Shown here one piece after another: positions 1 through 7,861 of a stretch of 64,000 nucleotides of DNA. Below the pieces are notes generated by a model, which saw only the letters and a program-made list of their open reading frames with translations, made no database searches and was not told the origin of the DNA. Position 1 is the stretch's first letter. The number at the start of each line of letters is the position of its first letter. Position numbers and translations under genes: made by a program. This DNA is from DASWJZ01 sp963846475 (GTDB lineage Bacteria > Pseudomonadota > Alphaproteobacteria > Rhizobiales > Afifellaceae), in the NCBI GenBank assembly GCA_963846475.1, contig CAWJVZ010000003.1:682001-746000 (forward strand), given 5' to 3'.

Positions 1-1815
1 GCACGCGCCTTCTGCACCTCGGCGACGCGTCGCTCACCTCGGGCACGCCGACGTCCCACCAGGCGTCGCCCGGCGTCCAGGCATAGGCGTCCGTCTTGAC
101 CACGATCACCGTCGTGCGGTCGGTCGTCTTGGCCCAGCGGAGCGCGTCTTCCAGGTCGGTCAGGCTCTCCACGTTGCGGGTCAGCGCGCCCATCGAGGCG
201 GCGTGCGCGGCGAAAGTCGACGTCGACCTCGTTGACGATGCTGCAGTCCTCGATCTGGTTGTTGAAGGACGGCACGCCCTTGGCGTTCTGCAGGCGGTTG
301 ATGACCGCGAAGCCGCCATTGTCGCAGAGCACGACGATCAGCTTGTGGCCGGTCAGCACCGTCGAATAGATGTCGGAGTTCATCATCAGGTACGAGCCGT
401 CGCCGATGAAGGCGATGACGTCGCGGCTCTCGTCGGCCATCTTGGCGCCCCAGGCGCCGGCGATCTCGTAGCCCATGCAGGAGAAGCCGAACTCGCAGTC
501 GAAGGTGCCGGGCGTCTTCACCTGCCAGTTCTTGCAGAGCTCGCCGGGAAAGCCGCCGGCGGCGGTCAGCGCGAGGTCGCGTCGCGCCGGCCACGCGGTT
601 CGCCGCGCCGACCACCTGCGCGTAGCTCGGCACGTTGGTGTTGGTCGGCCGCGTCGCCGTCGCCGACCATGTCGTTCCAGTCGCGCGTATTCGGCCTCGC
701 CGCGCGCCGCATCCAGCGCCTCGTCGCCGCGCCAGTCGCCGAGCGCCGCGCCGAGCTCGACGACGCTCTCGCGCGCGTCGCCCACCACGGAACAGCGCCC
801 GGTGCTTGGTGGCGTCGAAGCGGCCGGCGTTGAGCGCGACGAAGCGCGCGTCCGGCGAGAACACCGACCATGAGCCGGTGGTGAAATCCTGCAGCCGCGT
901 GCCGATCGCGACGACCACGTCGGCGTCGCCGGCGAGCACGTTGGCCGAGGCCGAGCCGATGACGCCGATCGGCCCGACATTGTGCGGGTGCTCGTGGGTG
1001 AGCGACGCCGCGTCCGGCGATCGTCTCGGCGACCGGCAGGCCGTGCCGCTCGCGCGAACTCGGTGAGCGCCTCCTCGGCCAGCGAGTAGCGCACGCCGCC
1101 GCCGGCGATGATGAGCGGCTTCTTCGCCTTCTTCAGAAGCGTCCGCCGCGCGCGACGATCTCGCCGCGGTCGGGCCGCGGCACGGCGGATGCGGTGGATG
1201 CGCGGCTCGAAGAACGCTTCGGGGTAGTCGAAGGCGAGCTCCTGCGTGTCCTGGCAGAGGCCGAGGAAGGCCGGCCCGCAATCGGCGGGGTCGAGCATGG
1301 TCGCCACCGCCTGCGGCAGCGACGAGATGATCTGCTCGGGATGGGTGATGCGGTCCCAGTAGCGGGTCACGGCGCGGAAGGCGTCGTTCACCGTCGTGGT
1401 CGGGTTGTTGAAATGCTCGACCTGCTGCAGCACCGGGTCGGGACGGCGGTTGGCGAAGACGTCGCCGGCGAGGAAGAGGACCGGCAGCCGGTTGGCCATG
1501 GCGCGTGCCCGCCGCCGTCACCATGTTGGCGGCGCCGGGGCCGATGGAGGAGAGCGCCACCATGATCTGCCGCCGCCGCTTCGCCTTGGCGAAGCCGATC
1601 GCGGCAAGCGCCATCGACTGCTCGTTCTGGCCGCGCCAGGTCGGCAGCTCGTCCTTCACGGCCTCGAGCGCCTCCGAGAGGCAGGTGACGTTGCCGTGGC
1701 CGAAGATGGCGAAAACGCCCGGGAACAGCGGCACCGTCTCGCCGTCGATCTCGGTCTTCTGGCTGATCAGATAGCGCACCAGGGCCTGCGCCATGGTCAG
1801 GCGGACCGTCTTCAT
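1..1815 (-). CDS. iolD: 3D-(3,5/4)-trihydroxycyclohexane-1,2-dione hydrolase (IolD), frameshifted, runs off window start
   Basis: Thiamine-diphosphate enzyme that opens the ring of trihydroxycyclohexanedione in cytoplasmic myo-inositol breakdown. The N-terminus (MKTVRLTMAQALVRYL, then GHGNVTCLSEAL) and the C-terminal ThDP half (CMGYEIAGAWGAKM, GDGSYLMMNSDI) are characteristic of IolD. The ATG at 1815 follows a strong GGGGGAGGAG ribosome site. The coding frame breaks at least five times (for example near 1503, 1140, 1030, 870 and 200), yet every segment expected of a protein of about 610 residues is present in order. Indel errors in the assembly therefore look more likely than decay. Only the last few codons can lie outside the window. 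No other core iol gene is visible here; the Gfo/Idh/MocA genes near 35 kb are far away. Confidence 0.85.
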
Positions 1816-1842
1816 GTCTCCTCCCCCGGCGTTTCCCGGATG

Positions 1843-1863
1843 TTGGTCTATTCTCTTAGACAA
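1843..1863. promoter_or_regulatory. Imperfect palindrome upstream of iolD, candidate operator
   Basis: The arms TTGGTCTA and TAGACAA flank a six-base centre (TTCTCT), 28 to 48 bases upstream of the iolD start codon. Its size and position suit a repressor site such as that of an RpiR/IolR-type regulator, but no regulator gene is in the window and the assignment is inference only. Confidence 0.3.
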
Positions 1864-1979
1864 TCCCGAACGGCTCGGCGAGACGGACTCTACCGCCCCG
1901 GAAGCCGCCCCCCGGAAGCCATGGATCCGCAGCTTGACCTGTCCGGGCACTCGCCGTACAACCACTTGAGAGGTGATCC

Positions 1980-2270
1980 ATGAGTGAAACCGTGACGCGT
2001 TCGGCGCGCATCGAGGCGCGCCTCACGCCCGCCGCCCTAACCGTGATCAAGCGCGCCGCGGAGATCCAGGGTCGTTCGGTCAGCGACTTCGTCGTCGCCG
2101 CCGCACAGGAAGCCGCGCACAAGGCGATCGAGGAAACGCACATCATCCGGCTTTCGGTGGAGGACCAGCGCGCTTTCGCAGAAGCGCTCCTCAATCCTCC
2201 GGAACCGACCCCGGCGCTGCGCCGCGCCTTCGAGCATCATCGGAGGCTGATCAGGGACTCGGGTGAGTGA
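1980..2270 (+). CDS. DUF1778 ribbon-helix-helix antitoxin (TacA/AtaR-like)
   Basis: A 96-residue protein with the DUF1778 layout. The N-terminal ribbon-helix-helix (SARIEARLTPAALTVIKRAA, residues about 7-50) binds DNA. The C-terminal tail (FAEALLNPPEPTPALRRAF) is the part that in this family wraps and neutralises a GNAT toxin. It starts with ATG after AGAGGTG and overlaps the following GNAT gene by eight bases, as expected of a type II toxin-antitoxin operon that regulates itself. The spacer to iolD is divergent and shows no other gene. Confidence 0.88.
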   Translation: MSETVTRSARIEARLTPAALTVIKRAAEIQGRSVSDFVVAAAQEAAHKAIEETHIIRLSVEDQRAFAEALLNPPEPTPALRRAFEHHRRLIRDSGE

Positions 2271-2766
2271 GGAATTCCGGATCGCTCCGCTGCGGGGAGA
2301 GGACAGGAGGGGCTTCGATTCCGGCGTTGAAGCGCTCGACCGCTACCTGCGGCAGCAGGTCACGCAGGACGTCCGCCGCCGCGTCGGCAACTGCTTTGTT
2401 GCGCTCGATTCCGCTCACTCGATTGCTGGATATTACACTCTTTCCGCGACAAGCATTCTCCTGGCCGACTTGCCGCCCGACGTCGCGAAGCAACTGCCGC
2501 GCTACCCCCAGGTGCCGGCGGCTTTGATCGGCCGACTTGCCATCGACAAACGGTTTCGCGGACGCAAACTTGGATCCGCTTTGATCGCCGATGCAGTCTT
2601 GCGGGCAAAGCAAGCCGGGCCTGCGGTGTTTGCGCTCGTTGTCAATGCAAAGGATGAGGCCGTAATCGGCTTCTATCGGCACCATGCCTTTCGAATGCTC
2701 GCGAGCCGGCCATCCAGCCTGTTTCTCACGATTGCGACGGCGGACAAGGTGCTGTCCGGCTTGTAA
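2263..2766 (+). CDS. GNAT-family acetyltransferase toxin (TacT/AtaT-like)
   Basis: A 167-residue GNAT N-acetyltransferase. The acetyl-CoA pyrophosphate loop is visible as RFRGRKLGSALI (around residue 105), followed by the late FYRHHAF strand. Toxins of this family acetylate the amino group of aminoacyl-tRNA and stop translation. The GTG start lies inside the end of the antitoxin gene (eight-base overlap), giving translational coupling. Base composition is less GC-rich than the neighbours (for example the stretch near 2420-2460), which fits horizontal acquisition. The target tRNA cannot be read from the sequence. Confidence 0.88.
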   Translation: MSEEFRIAPLRGEDRRGFDSGVEALDRYLRQQVTQDVRRRVGNCFVALDSAHSIAGYYTLSATSILLADLPPDVAKQLPRYPQVPAALIGRLAIDKRFRGRKLGSALIADAVLRAKQAGPAVFALVVNAKDEAVIGFYRHHAFRMLASRPSSLFLTIATADKVLSGL

Positions 2767-2829
2767 GGGCGGCGACCCAAGGCGAGCGCAGAGCAGGTCG
2801 GCAGAAACCCAGAGACGAGGGAGCAATGG

Positions 2830-2919
2830 ATGACGGTAACGACGGCAGGGCGGCTCGGCGTAGGGCTCGTCGGCAGCGGCTTCACGGGCAGGACGCATGC
2901 GGTACCGGTCCAGACGTAG
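2830..2919 (+). pseudogene. Truncated start of a Gfo/Idh/MocA-family oxidoreductase
   Basis: From the ATG at 2830 the frame reads MTVTTAGRLGVGLVGSGFTG and then RTHA. This is the first strand and the dinucleotide-binding glycine loop (GxGxxGxxH type) of a Gfo/Idh/MocA dehydrogenase. After about 24 codons the similarity stops and the frame ends in a stop codon at 2917-2919. A ribosome-site-like GAGGGAG lies just upstream. The rest of the gene is absent: the remnant collides with the 3' end of the opposite-strand malonyl-CoA synthetase gene, which marks a rearrangement or deletion breakpoint. Confidence 0.75.
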
Positions 2920-4429
2920 ATGGCGCGCTGAACAGGTCGCGATACCTCTCCCGCAGCGCGTTCTTCTGCACCTTGGCCATGGAATTGCGCGGCAGCTCGT
3001 CGACGATGACGACCCGCTTCGGCAGCTTGTAGCCGGCAAGCCGCGGCCTGAGCGCCCCGATCACCTCTGTCTCGGTGAGGTCGCGGTCGTCGGCGACGAT
3101 GATCGCGACGACCGCCTCGCCGAAATCGGGGTGCGGGACGCCGACGATTGCGCTTTCCACGACGCCGGGGAGGGCGTCGATCTCCAGCTCCACTTCCTTG
3201 GGATAGACGTTGAAGCCGCCCGAAATGACCAGGTCCTTGCCGCGGCCGAGGATGAAGACATAGCCGCGCTCGTCGATCGTGCCGAGGTCGCCGGTGATGA
3301 AATAGCCGTCGGCGCGGAACTCGGCCTTGGTCTTCTCCGGCATCCGCCAGTAGCCGCCGAAAACGTTTGGTCCCTTCACCTCGATCACGCCGACCTCGCC
3401 GGGCGCGAGCTCGCTGCCGGTTTCCGGATCGGTCACGCGCAGCGACACGCCGGGGAGGGGGAAGCCGACGGAACCCGCCACGCGCTCGCCTTCATAGGGG
3501 TTTGACGTGTTCATGCCGGTTTCCGTCATGCCGTAGCGCTCCAGGATCGCGTGGCCGGTGCGGGCGAAAAAATCCCGGTGCGTATCGGCCAGGAGCGGCG
3601 CCGAGCCCGAGATGAAGAGCCGCATGTGCCGGGTCGCCTCGCGGGTCAGGCCGGGATGGGCGAGGAGCCGCGTGTAGAAGGTCGGCACGCCCATCAGCAC
3701 GGTCGCCCGCGGCATCGCTAGCATGACCTCGTCGGCATTGAACTTGGGCAGGTAGATCATCGCGGCGCCGACGAGCAGGCTCACATTGGTCGCCACGAAC
3801 AAACCGTGCGTATGGAAAATCGGCAGAGCGTGGATGAGCACGTCGCCGCCGGTGAACCGCCACGTCTCGACCAGCGCCTCGGCGTTGGAGCGGAGATTGG
3901 CGTGGCTAAGCATCGCGCCTTTGGAGCGCCCCGTCGTGCCGGACGTGTAGAGGATGGCGGCCAGGTCCTCCGGACCGCGATCGGCATCCATCCATGGCCC
4001 CGGCGCTTGCCCGGCCAGCTGCGGGAGCGATCCCTCGCCTGCCGCGCCGAGCGACTCGAAGCGCGCCGCGTGGCGCGCTGCAAGCTCCGCTAGCGGCTCG
4101 GCCTGCTCCGGCGCGCCTACAAACAGGGCCGGCTCGGCGTCGCCGAGAAAATAGTCGAGCTCGGCGGATGTGTAGGCAGTGTTGAGCGGCAGGAACACCC
4201 CGCCCGCCCGGACGGCTCCGAGATAGAGGAACAGCGCTTCGGGCGATTTCTCCACCTGCACCGCGACCCGGTCGCCCGGCTTAACCCCGCAAGCGGAAAG
4301 CGCCGCGGCGTAGCGCGCCGAGTGCGCCTCCACCTCGGCATAGGAGTAGGCTGTGCCATCTAACGCAACGAGGCAGGGTCGGGCCTCGCCAAAATGGCGC
4401 CCGAGGGCATCAAAGAGGTGATTGGGCAG
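2882..4429 (-). CDS. matB: Malonyl-CoA synthetase / AMP-forming acyl-CoA ligase (MatB-like)
   Basis: A member of the adenylate-forming superfamily that activates malonate (or a similar short acid) with ATP and CoA. Visible motifs are the phosphate loop YTSGTTGRSKG (around residue 160), GYFITGDLG, the hinge DLVISGGFNVYPKEVE and the C-terminal catalytic lysine region NSMAKVQK. The N-terminus PNHLFDAL matches MatB proteins. No ATG, GTG or TTG lies at the expected place; a CTG at 4429 preceded by AGGGAG is the best start. An in-frame ATG far upstream (4726) would overlap the opposite ligase gene and add an unrelated leader. The last dozen codons after RYRDLFS read into the oxidoreductase remnant and are probably not native. 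Confidence 0.8.
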   Translation of the reverse strand: MPNHLFDALGRHFGEARPCLVALDGTAYSYAEVEAHSARYAAALSACGVKPGDRVAVQVEKSPEALFLYLGAVRAGGVFLPLNTAYTSAELDYFLGDAEPALFVGAPEQAEPLAELAARHAARFESLGAAGEGSLPQLAGQAPGPWMDADRGPEDLAAILYTSGTTGRSKGAMLSHANLRSNAEALVETWRFTGGDVLIHALPIFHTHGLFVATNVSLLVGAAMIYLPKFNADEVMLAMPRATVLMGVPTFYTRLLAHPGLTREATRHMRLFISGSAPLLADTHRDFFARTGHAILERYGMTETGMNTSNPYEGERVAGSVGFPLPGVSLRVTDPETGSELAPGEVGVIEVKGPNVFGGYWRMPEKTKAEFRADGYFITGDLGTIDERGYVFILGRGKDLVISGGFNVYPKEVELEIDALPGVVESAIVGVPHPDFGEAVVAIIVADDRDLTETEVIGALRPRLAGYKLPKRVVIVDELPRNSMAKVQKNALRERYRDLFSAPSTSGPVPHASCP

Positions 4430-4541
4430 CTTCGTCTCCCTAAGTCCGGCGCTGGAATAGCGCGTCGGCGGATTTTCGCACAAGTTCGGGAACGCCCGGC
4501 GCTTCGCGGGCTTTGCTTCGCACCGTGCCGCGGACCGAAAA

Positions 4542-5600
4542 ATGCAGCGATCCAGCAAGCCAGCCGAGGCGGCGAGCCCGCCCGAATTCATCGAGCCGAT
4601 GGAAGCGCGCTCCGTGGATGCTTTGCCCGACGATGCCGGCTGGCAGTTCGAGCCGAAATGGGACGGTTTCCGCTGCCTCGCCGTCAAGGCAGGGGAGGCG
4701 GTCGAGCTCTTCGCCAAATCCGGCAAGCCGCTCGGCCGCTATTTTCCTGAGATGGTCGAGCTGGTCCGCTCGCTTCCGGGCGAGCAATTCGTGCTGGATG
4801 GCGAGCTCGCCATCCCGATCGGCGATTCCCTGTCGTTCGACGCGCTGCAGATGCGGCTGCACCCGGCCGAAAGCCGGGTGCGAAAGCTCGCCGCCGAGAC
4901 GCCGGCGATGTTCATCCTCTTCGATATGCTGATGGCGCCGGACGGGGAAAACGTCATCACGGCGCCACTGACCCAGCGCCGCGAGGCGCTGCAAAATTTC
5001 TTCGCCGCGGCCGAACGCCCGCGACTCCGCCTGTCGCCGATCACGCGCGACCGGGCCGAGGCGCAGCTTTGGCTCGACAAGGCCGGCGGCGCGCTCGACG
5101 GGGTGATCGCCAAGCGGCTCGACGGCCCTTATGAGGCGGGCGAGCGCGCCATGCTGAAGGTGAAGCGGCTGCGCAGTGCCGACTGCGTCGTGGGCGGGTT
5201 TCGCTACGGGACGAACAGCAAAAAGGTCGGCTCGCTGCTTCTCGGCCTCTACAATGATGAGGGCCAGCTGGACCATGTCGGCTTCACCTCGACCATCACC
5301 GAAGCGGAGCGTGGGGAACTGTCGCAAAAGCTGGAGGCGCTCCGCGCGCCGCCCGGGTTTACCGGCAAGGCGCCGGGCGGCCCGAGCCGCTGGTCGACGG
5401 AACGTTCGGGAGAATGGGAGCCGCTGAAGCCCGAGCTGGTGGTGGAAGTCCGCTACGACCACGTCAGCGGCGACCGCTTCCGCCACGGCACAAAACTCCT
5501 GCGCTGGCGGCCCGACAAGGCGCCCCGCCAATGCACTTTTGCGCAGCTCGAGCAGGAGGCCCGGCCGGGCAAGCCCGTCGAAATAATCCTGGGGGCGTGA
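4542..5600 (+). CDS. ATP-dependent DNA ligase (LigD ligase domain as a separate protein)
   Basis: A 352-residue ATP-dependent ligase of the LigD/LigC type. Adenylation motif I is FEPKWDGFR with Lys39 as the nucleotide-accepting lysine. Later motifs are VLDGELAI, FILFDMLM and GVIAKRLDGPYEAGE, with an OB-fold in the C-terminal part (HVGFTSTITEAE, VVEVRYDHVSGDRFRHGTKLLRWRPDK). It seals breaks in non-homologous end joining. The next gene is the LigD polymerase domain, starting on the last base of this stop codon, so the two form one operon. No phosphoesterase (PE) domain and no Ku gene are present in the window. Confidence 0.92.
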   Translation: MQRSSKPAEAASPPEFIEPMEARSVDALPDDAGWQFEPKWDGFRCLAVKAGEAVELFAKSGKPLGRYFPEMVELVRSLPGEQFVLDGELAIPIGDSLSFDALQMRLHPAESRVRKLAAETPAMFILFDMLMAPDGENVITAPLTQRREALQNFFAAAERPRLRLSPITRDRAEAQLWLDKAGGALDGVIAKRLDGPYEAGERAMLKVKRLRSADCVVGGFRYGTNSKKVGSLLLGLYNDEGQLDHVGFTSTITEAERGELSQKLEALRAPPGFTGKAPGGPSRWSTERSGEWEPLKPELVVEVRYDHVSGDRFRHGTKLLRWRPDKAPRQCTFAQLEQEARPGKPVEIILGA

Positions 5601-6484
5601 TGGCCGCGCAGCGCGAAGAGATCGAGATCGCCGGCGTGCGGCTGACCAGCCCGGAAAAAGTGCTCTATCCGGAGCAGGGCATCACCAAGCGCGCGCTGGC
5701 GGACTATTACCTCGCCGTGGCGGAGGCCATGCTGCCGCATGTGGCGAACCGGCCGATCACGCTGGTGCGCTGCCCGACCGGCCGGCAGAAAAAGTGCTTT
5801 TACCAGCGCCACGCCGGCTCCGGCGTCCCGGCGGAGCTCGGCGAGGTCGAGATTTCCGGCTTCGAAGATTCCGGCGCTTACCTCTATATTAGGGACGCCC
5901 AGGGGCTGGTCGCGCTCGTGCAGATGGGGGTGCTGGAGGTGCACCCCTGGGGCGCCAATGTCGACCGCCCCGAGCGTCCCGACCGCGTCATCTTCGACCT
6001 CGATCCCGGCGAGGGCCTCGGCTTCGGCGACGTCGTGCAGGCGGCGCACGATTTGCGCGCCGTGCTGCAAAAGATGGGCCTTGAGAGTTTTGCCAAGACC
6101 ACCGGCGGCAAGGGGCTGCATCTGGTCGCGCCGATCGAGCGCCGCCACGAATGGAAAGCGGTAAAAGCCTTCGCCAGGGCGTTGGCGGAGAAGCTCTCGG
6201 CCGAGCAGCCGAATCGCTTCCTGTCGCGCATCTCGATTGCCGAGCGGCGCGGCCGCATCTTTGTCGATTACCTCCGCAACGACCCGACCTCGACGGCCAT
6301 CGCGCCCTATTCGACGCGCTCGCGCGCCGGCGCCCCGGTTGCGACGCCGCTCGCCTGGGAGGAGGTTTCGGCGGATCTCGATCCCGCTTCCTTCAGCGTC
6401 ACGACCGTGCCGGACCGGCTTGCCCGCCTCGGCGGGGATCCGTGGACCGACATCGGCAAGGTGCGGCAGCGCCTGCCCGCCTGA
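5600..6484 (+). CDS. LigD-type polymerase/primase domain protein (separate gene)
   Basis: A 294-residue archaeo-eukaryotic-primase-like polymerase of the LigD POL family, which fills ends during double-strand-break repair. Catalytic acidic residues are in FDLDPGEG, with the KTTGGKGLH motif and a third acidic site in VDYLRND. The N-terminus LTSPEKVLYPEQGITK is typical of the domain. The ATG shares its A with the TGA of the preceding ligase gene, implying coupled translation. In most bacteria the two activities are fused in one LigD protein; here they are encoded separately, ligase first. Urease remains follow directly. Confidence 0.92.
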   Translation: MAAQREEIEIAGVRLTSPEKVLYPEQGITKRALADYYLAVAEAMLPHVANRPITLVRCPTGRQKKCFYQRHAGSGVPAELGEVEISGFEDSGAYLYIRDAQGLVALVQMGVLEVHPWGANVDRPERPDRVIFDLDPGEGLGFGDVVQAAHDLRAVLQKMGLESFAKTTGGKGLHLVAPIERRHEWKAVKAFARALAEKLSAEQPNRFLSRISIAERRGRIFVDYLRNDPTSTAIAPYSTRSRAGAPVATPLAWEEVSADLDPASFSVTTVPDRLARLGGDPWTDIGKVRQRLPA

Positions 6485-6499
6485 GGTTTGTGCACTTCT

Positions 6500-6711
6500 T
6501 CACTTGCACAAGTTGGGCTCGCCTTGGCACAACGACCGCTGGGCGTCGACAAGGAGCTGGTCGCGGTTAGGAATACCCGCGGCGGCGGTTTCAAATCCTC
6601 GATGATCCACAACGATGCGACGCCGCATGTCAGGTTCGGGCAGACGGCGAGCTGCTGACCTGTGAGCCCGCCGAAGTGCTGACGATGGCGCAGCGCTGTT
6701 TCTTGTTCTAG
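6500..6711 (+). pseudogene. ureC: C-terminal fragment of urease alpha subunit
   Basis: Two adjacent frames spell the end of UreC. The first (6500 to about 6640) reads ELVAVRNTRG and MIHNDATPHV. The second (6643-6711) reads DGELLTCEPAEVLTMAQRCF and ends LF then stop, matching the conserved UreC terminus. The roughly 12 residues that normally link the two parts are missing or scrambled, and nothing of the other 500 or so residues of UreC exists upstream, where the polymerase gene lies. This is a real truncation, not a sequencing error. With the ureE remnant it marks a destroyed urease operon. Confidence 0.85.
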
Positions 6712-6752
6712 ACCATGTTGAAAGGCGGTTTGCTGCAGCTCCGAGGCGAACA

Positions 6753-7226
6753 ATGACGACGTCATTGATCGATCATCTGCGTAGGCTTGTCGATCGGATG
6801 GGAGAGCCAAAGGGCGGGCTGAGAGGGGTTATCGTTCCACAGATCAGGCCGCTTATCTCCATCGAGCAGTTCTTCAAAGGGGCCGGAGGGCTCGCCTCGA
6901 TGTGGGACAATCAGTATCCGCCTGGCCCGAGAGAGCTCGATGAATTCGGCTTTTGGCGGGGCCTGCGGGATCGCGAGGACGTCTGGGATCTGCTGATCTG
7001 CGTGACGCAATTAGACTTCAGGCTAGATCCTTTCGAAGGCGGCAACTGGGTGCATTCCGATCACGTCGTGATCATAACGAGCGCTCTTCCGGAGATTGTT
7101 CTTCATTGGTTTCCTGAGCACGCCGAGCCAGAGCATGTGGGAAGTGGCTGGGAGGGTGAAGGCTTTCTTTCCGAGACAGCTTTTGTGCCCTCGGGAATGG
7201 AGGCGCTGTGGTTCTGGTACGACTGA
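6753..7226 (+). CDS. Hypothetical protein inside the urease remains
   Basis: A 157-residue, soluble, acidic, tryptophan-rich protein (motifs SMWDNQYPP, WDLLICVTQLDFRLD, EALWFWYD at the very end). I do not recognise the family. The size, acidity and lack of a signal peptide would suit an immunity-type or other small accessory protein, but that is a guess. Codon use is less GC-biased than its neighbours (many T- and A-ending codons around 7060-7110), suggesting foreign origin. It sits exactly between the ureC fragment and ureE, where urease operons usually have no gap, so it may be part of the insertion that broke the operon. The ATG follows CCGAGGCGAAC. Confidence 0.6.
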   Translation: MTTSLIDHLRRLVDRMGEPKGGLRGVIVPQIRPLISIEQFFKGAGGLASMWDNQYPPGPRELDEFGFWRGLRDREDVWDLLICVTQLDFRLDPFEGGNWVHSDHVVIITSALPEIVLHWFPEHAEPEHVGSGWEGEGFLSETAFVPSGMEALWFWYD

Positions 7227-7295
7227 TGCTAGGAATGCCTCGCGGAACTGGAGCACTATTCACGTGTCGCGACAGCTGCAGTTGGAAGTCGGATC

Positions 7296-7813
7296 GTGAT
7301 CCATGCCACCTCCGTCGTCTGCGTCGGGCATTGGAGCGGGGTCGCGGCTGACACCGTGGTGCTCGGCTATGAGGATCGCCACCGTCGCCGCCTCGCTCGC
7401 CAGGGCGCGCGCGAGGCCTTCCTGCTCGACCTTGCCGAGGCAACGGCGCTCCGCGACGGTGACGCGCTGGTCCTGGAGGACGGCCGCCTCGTCGAGGTGC
7501 GCGCCCGGCCGGAGGCGCTCCTCGACGTGCGCGGGCGCGACGCGCATCATCTTCCCGCCTTGCCTGGCACCTCGGCAACCGGCACGTGCCCGCGGCGATC
7601 GAACCGCATCGGGTGCTCATCCGGGCCGATCCCGTGATTGCCGAGATGCTCGCCGGACTTGGGGCCGAAGTTTCCGCGGTCGAGGCGGCGTTCGACCCGG
7701 AGGGGGGTGCCTATGGGCATGCCTGTGGGCCGGCTCCTAGTATCGTTCACGGTCATGATCAGGTGCCGGTTCGCGGCCATGGCGGGCAAAGCCCGCCGCA
7801 CATTCGGGCGTGA
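7296..7813 (+). CDS. ureE: Urease accessory protein UreE, frameshifted
   Basis: UreE delivers nickel to apo-urease. The first frame (GTG at 7296) gives MIHATSVVCVGHWSG and LVLEDGRLVEVRA. A single-base loss near 7553 moves the rest (the LAWHLGNRHVP motif, then HRVLIRADPVIAEML and AFDPEGGAYGH) to another frame, ending at 7813. The usual C-terminal histidine-rich nickel tail is poor here: only scattered His after GGAYGH. With ureC reduced to its tail and no other ure gene nearby, the product can hardly have its normal job, so the gene is probably a relic whether or not the frameshift is an assembly error. Confidence 0.8.
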
Positions 7814-7861
7814 CGAGAGAAACGGCATTCTCTAACCTCGCACCCCAGGTGTGGGGGTGAC

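Noticed and set aside
4489..4515. GGAAC upstream of the ligase gene as a possible EcfG promoter
   Set aside because: At a 17-base spacing the -10 reads CTTT, not CGTT. Although end-joining genes are stress-controlled in some alphaproteobacteria, the match is not good enough.
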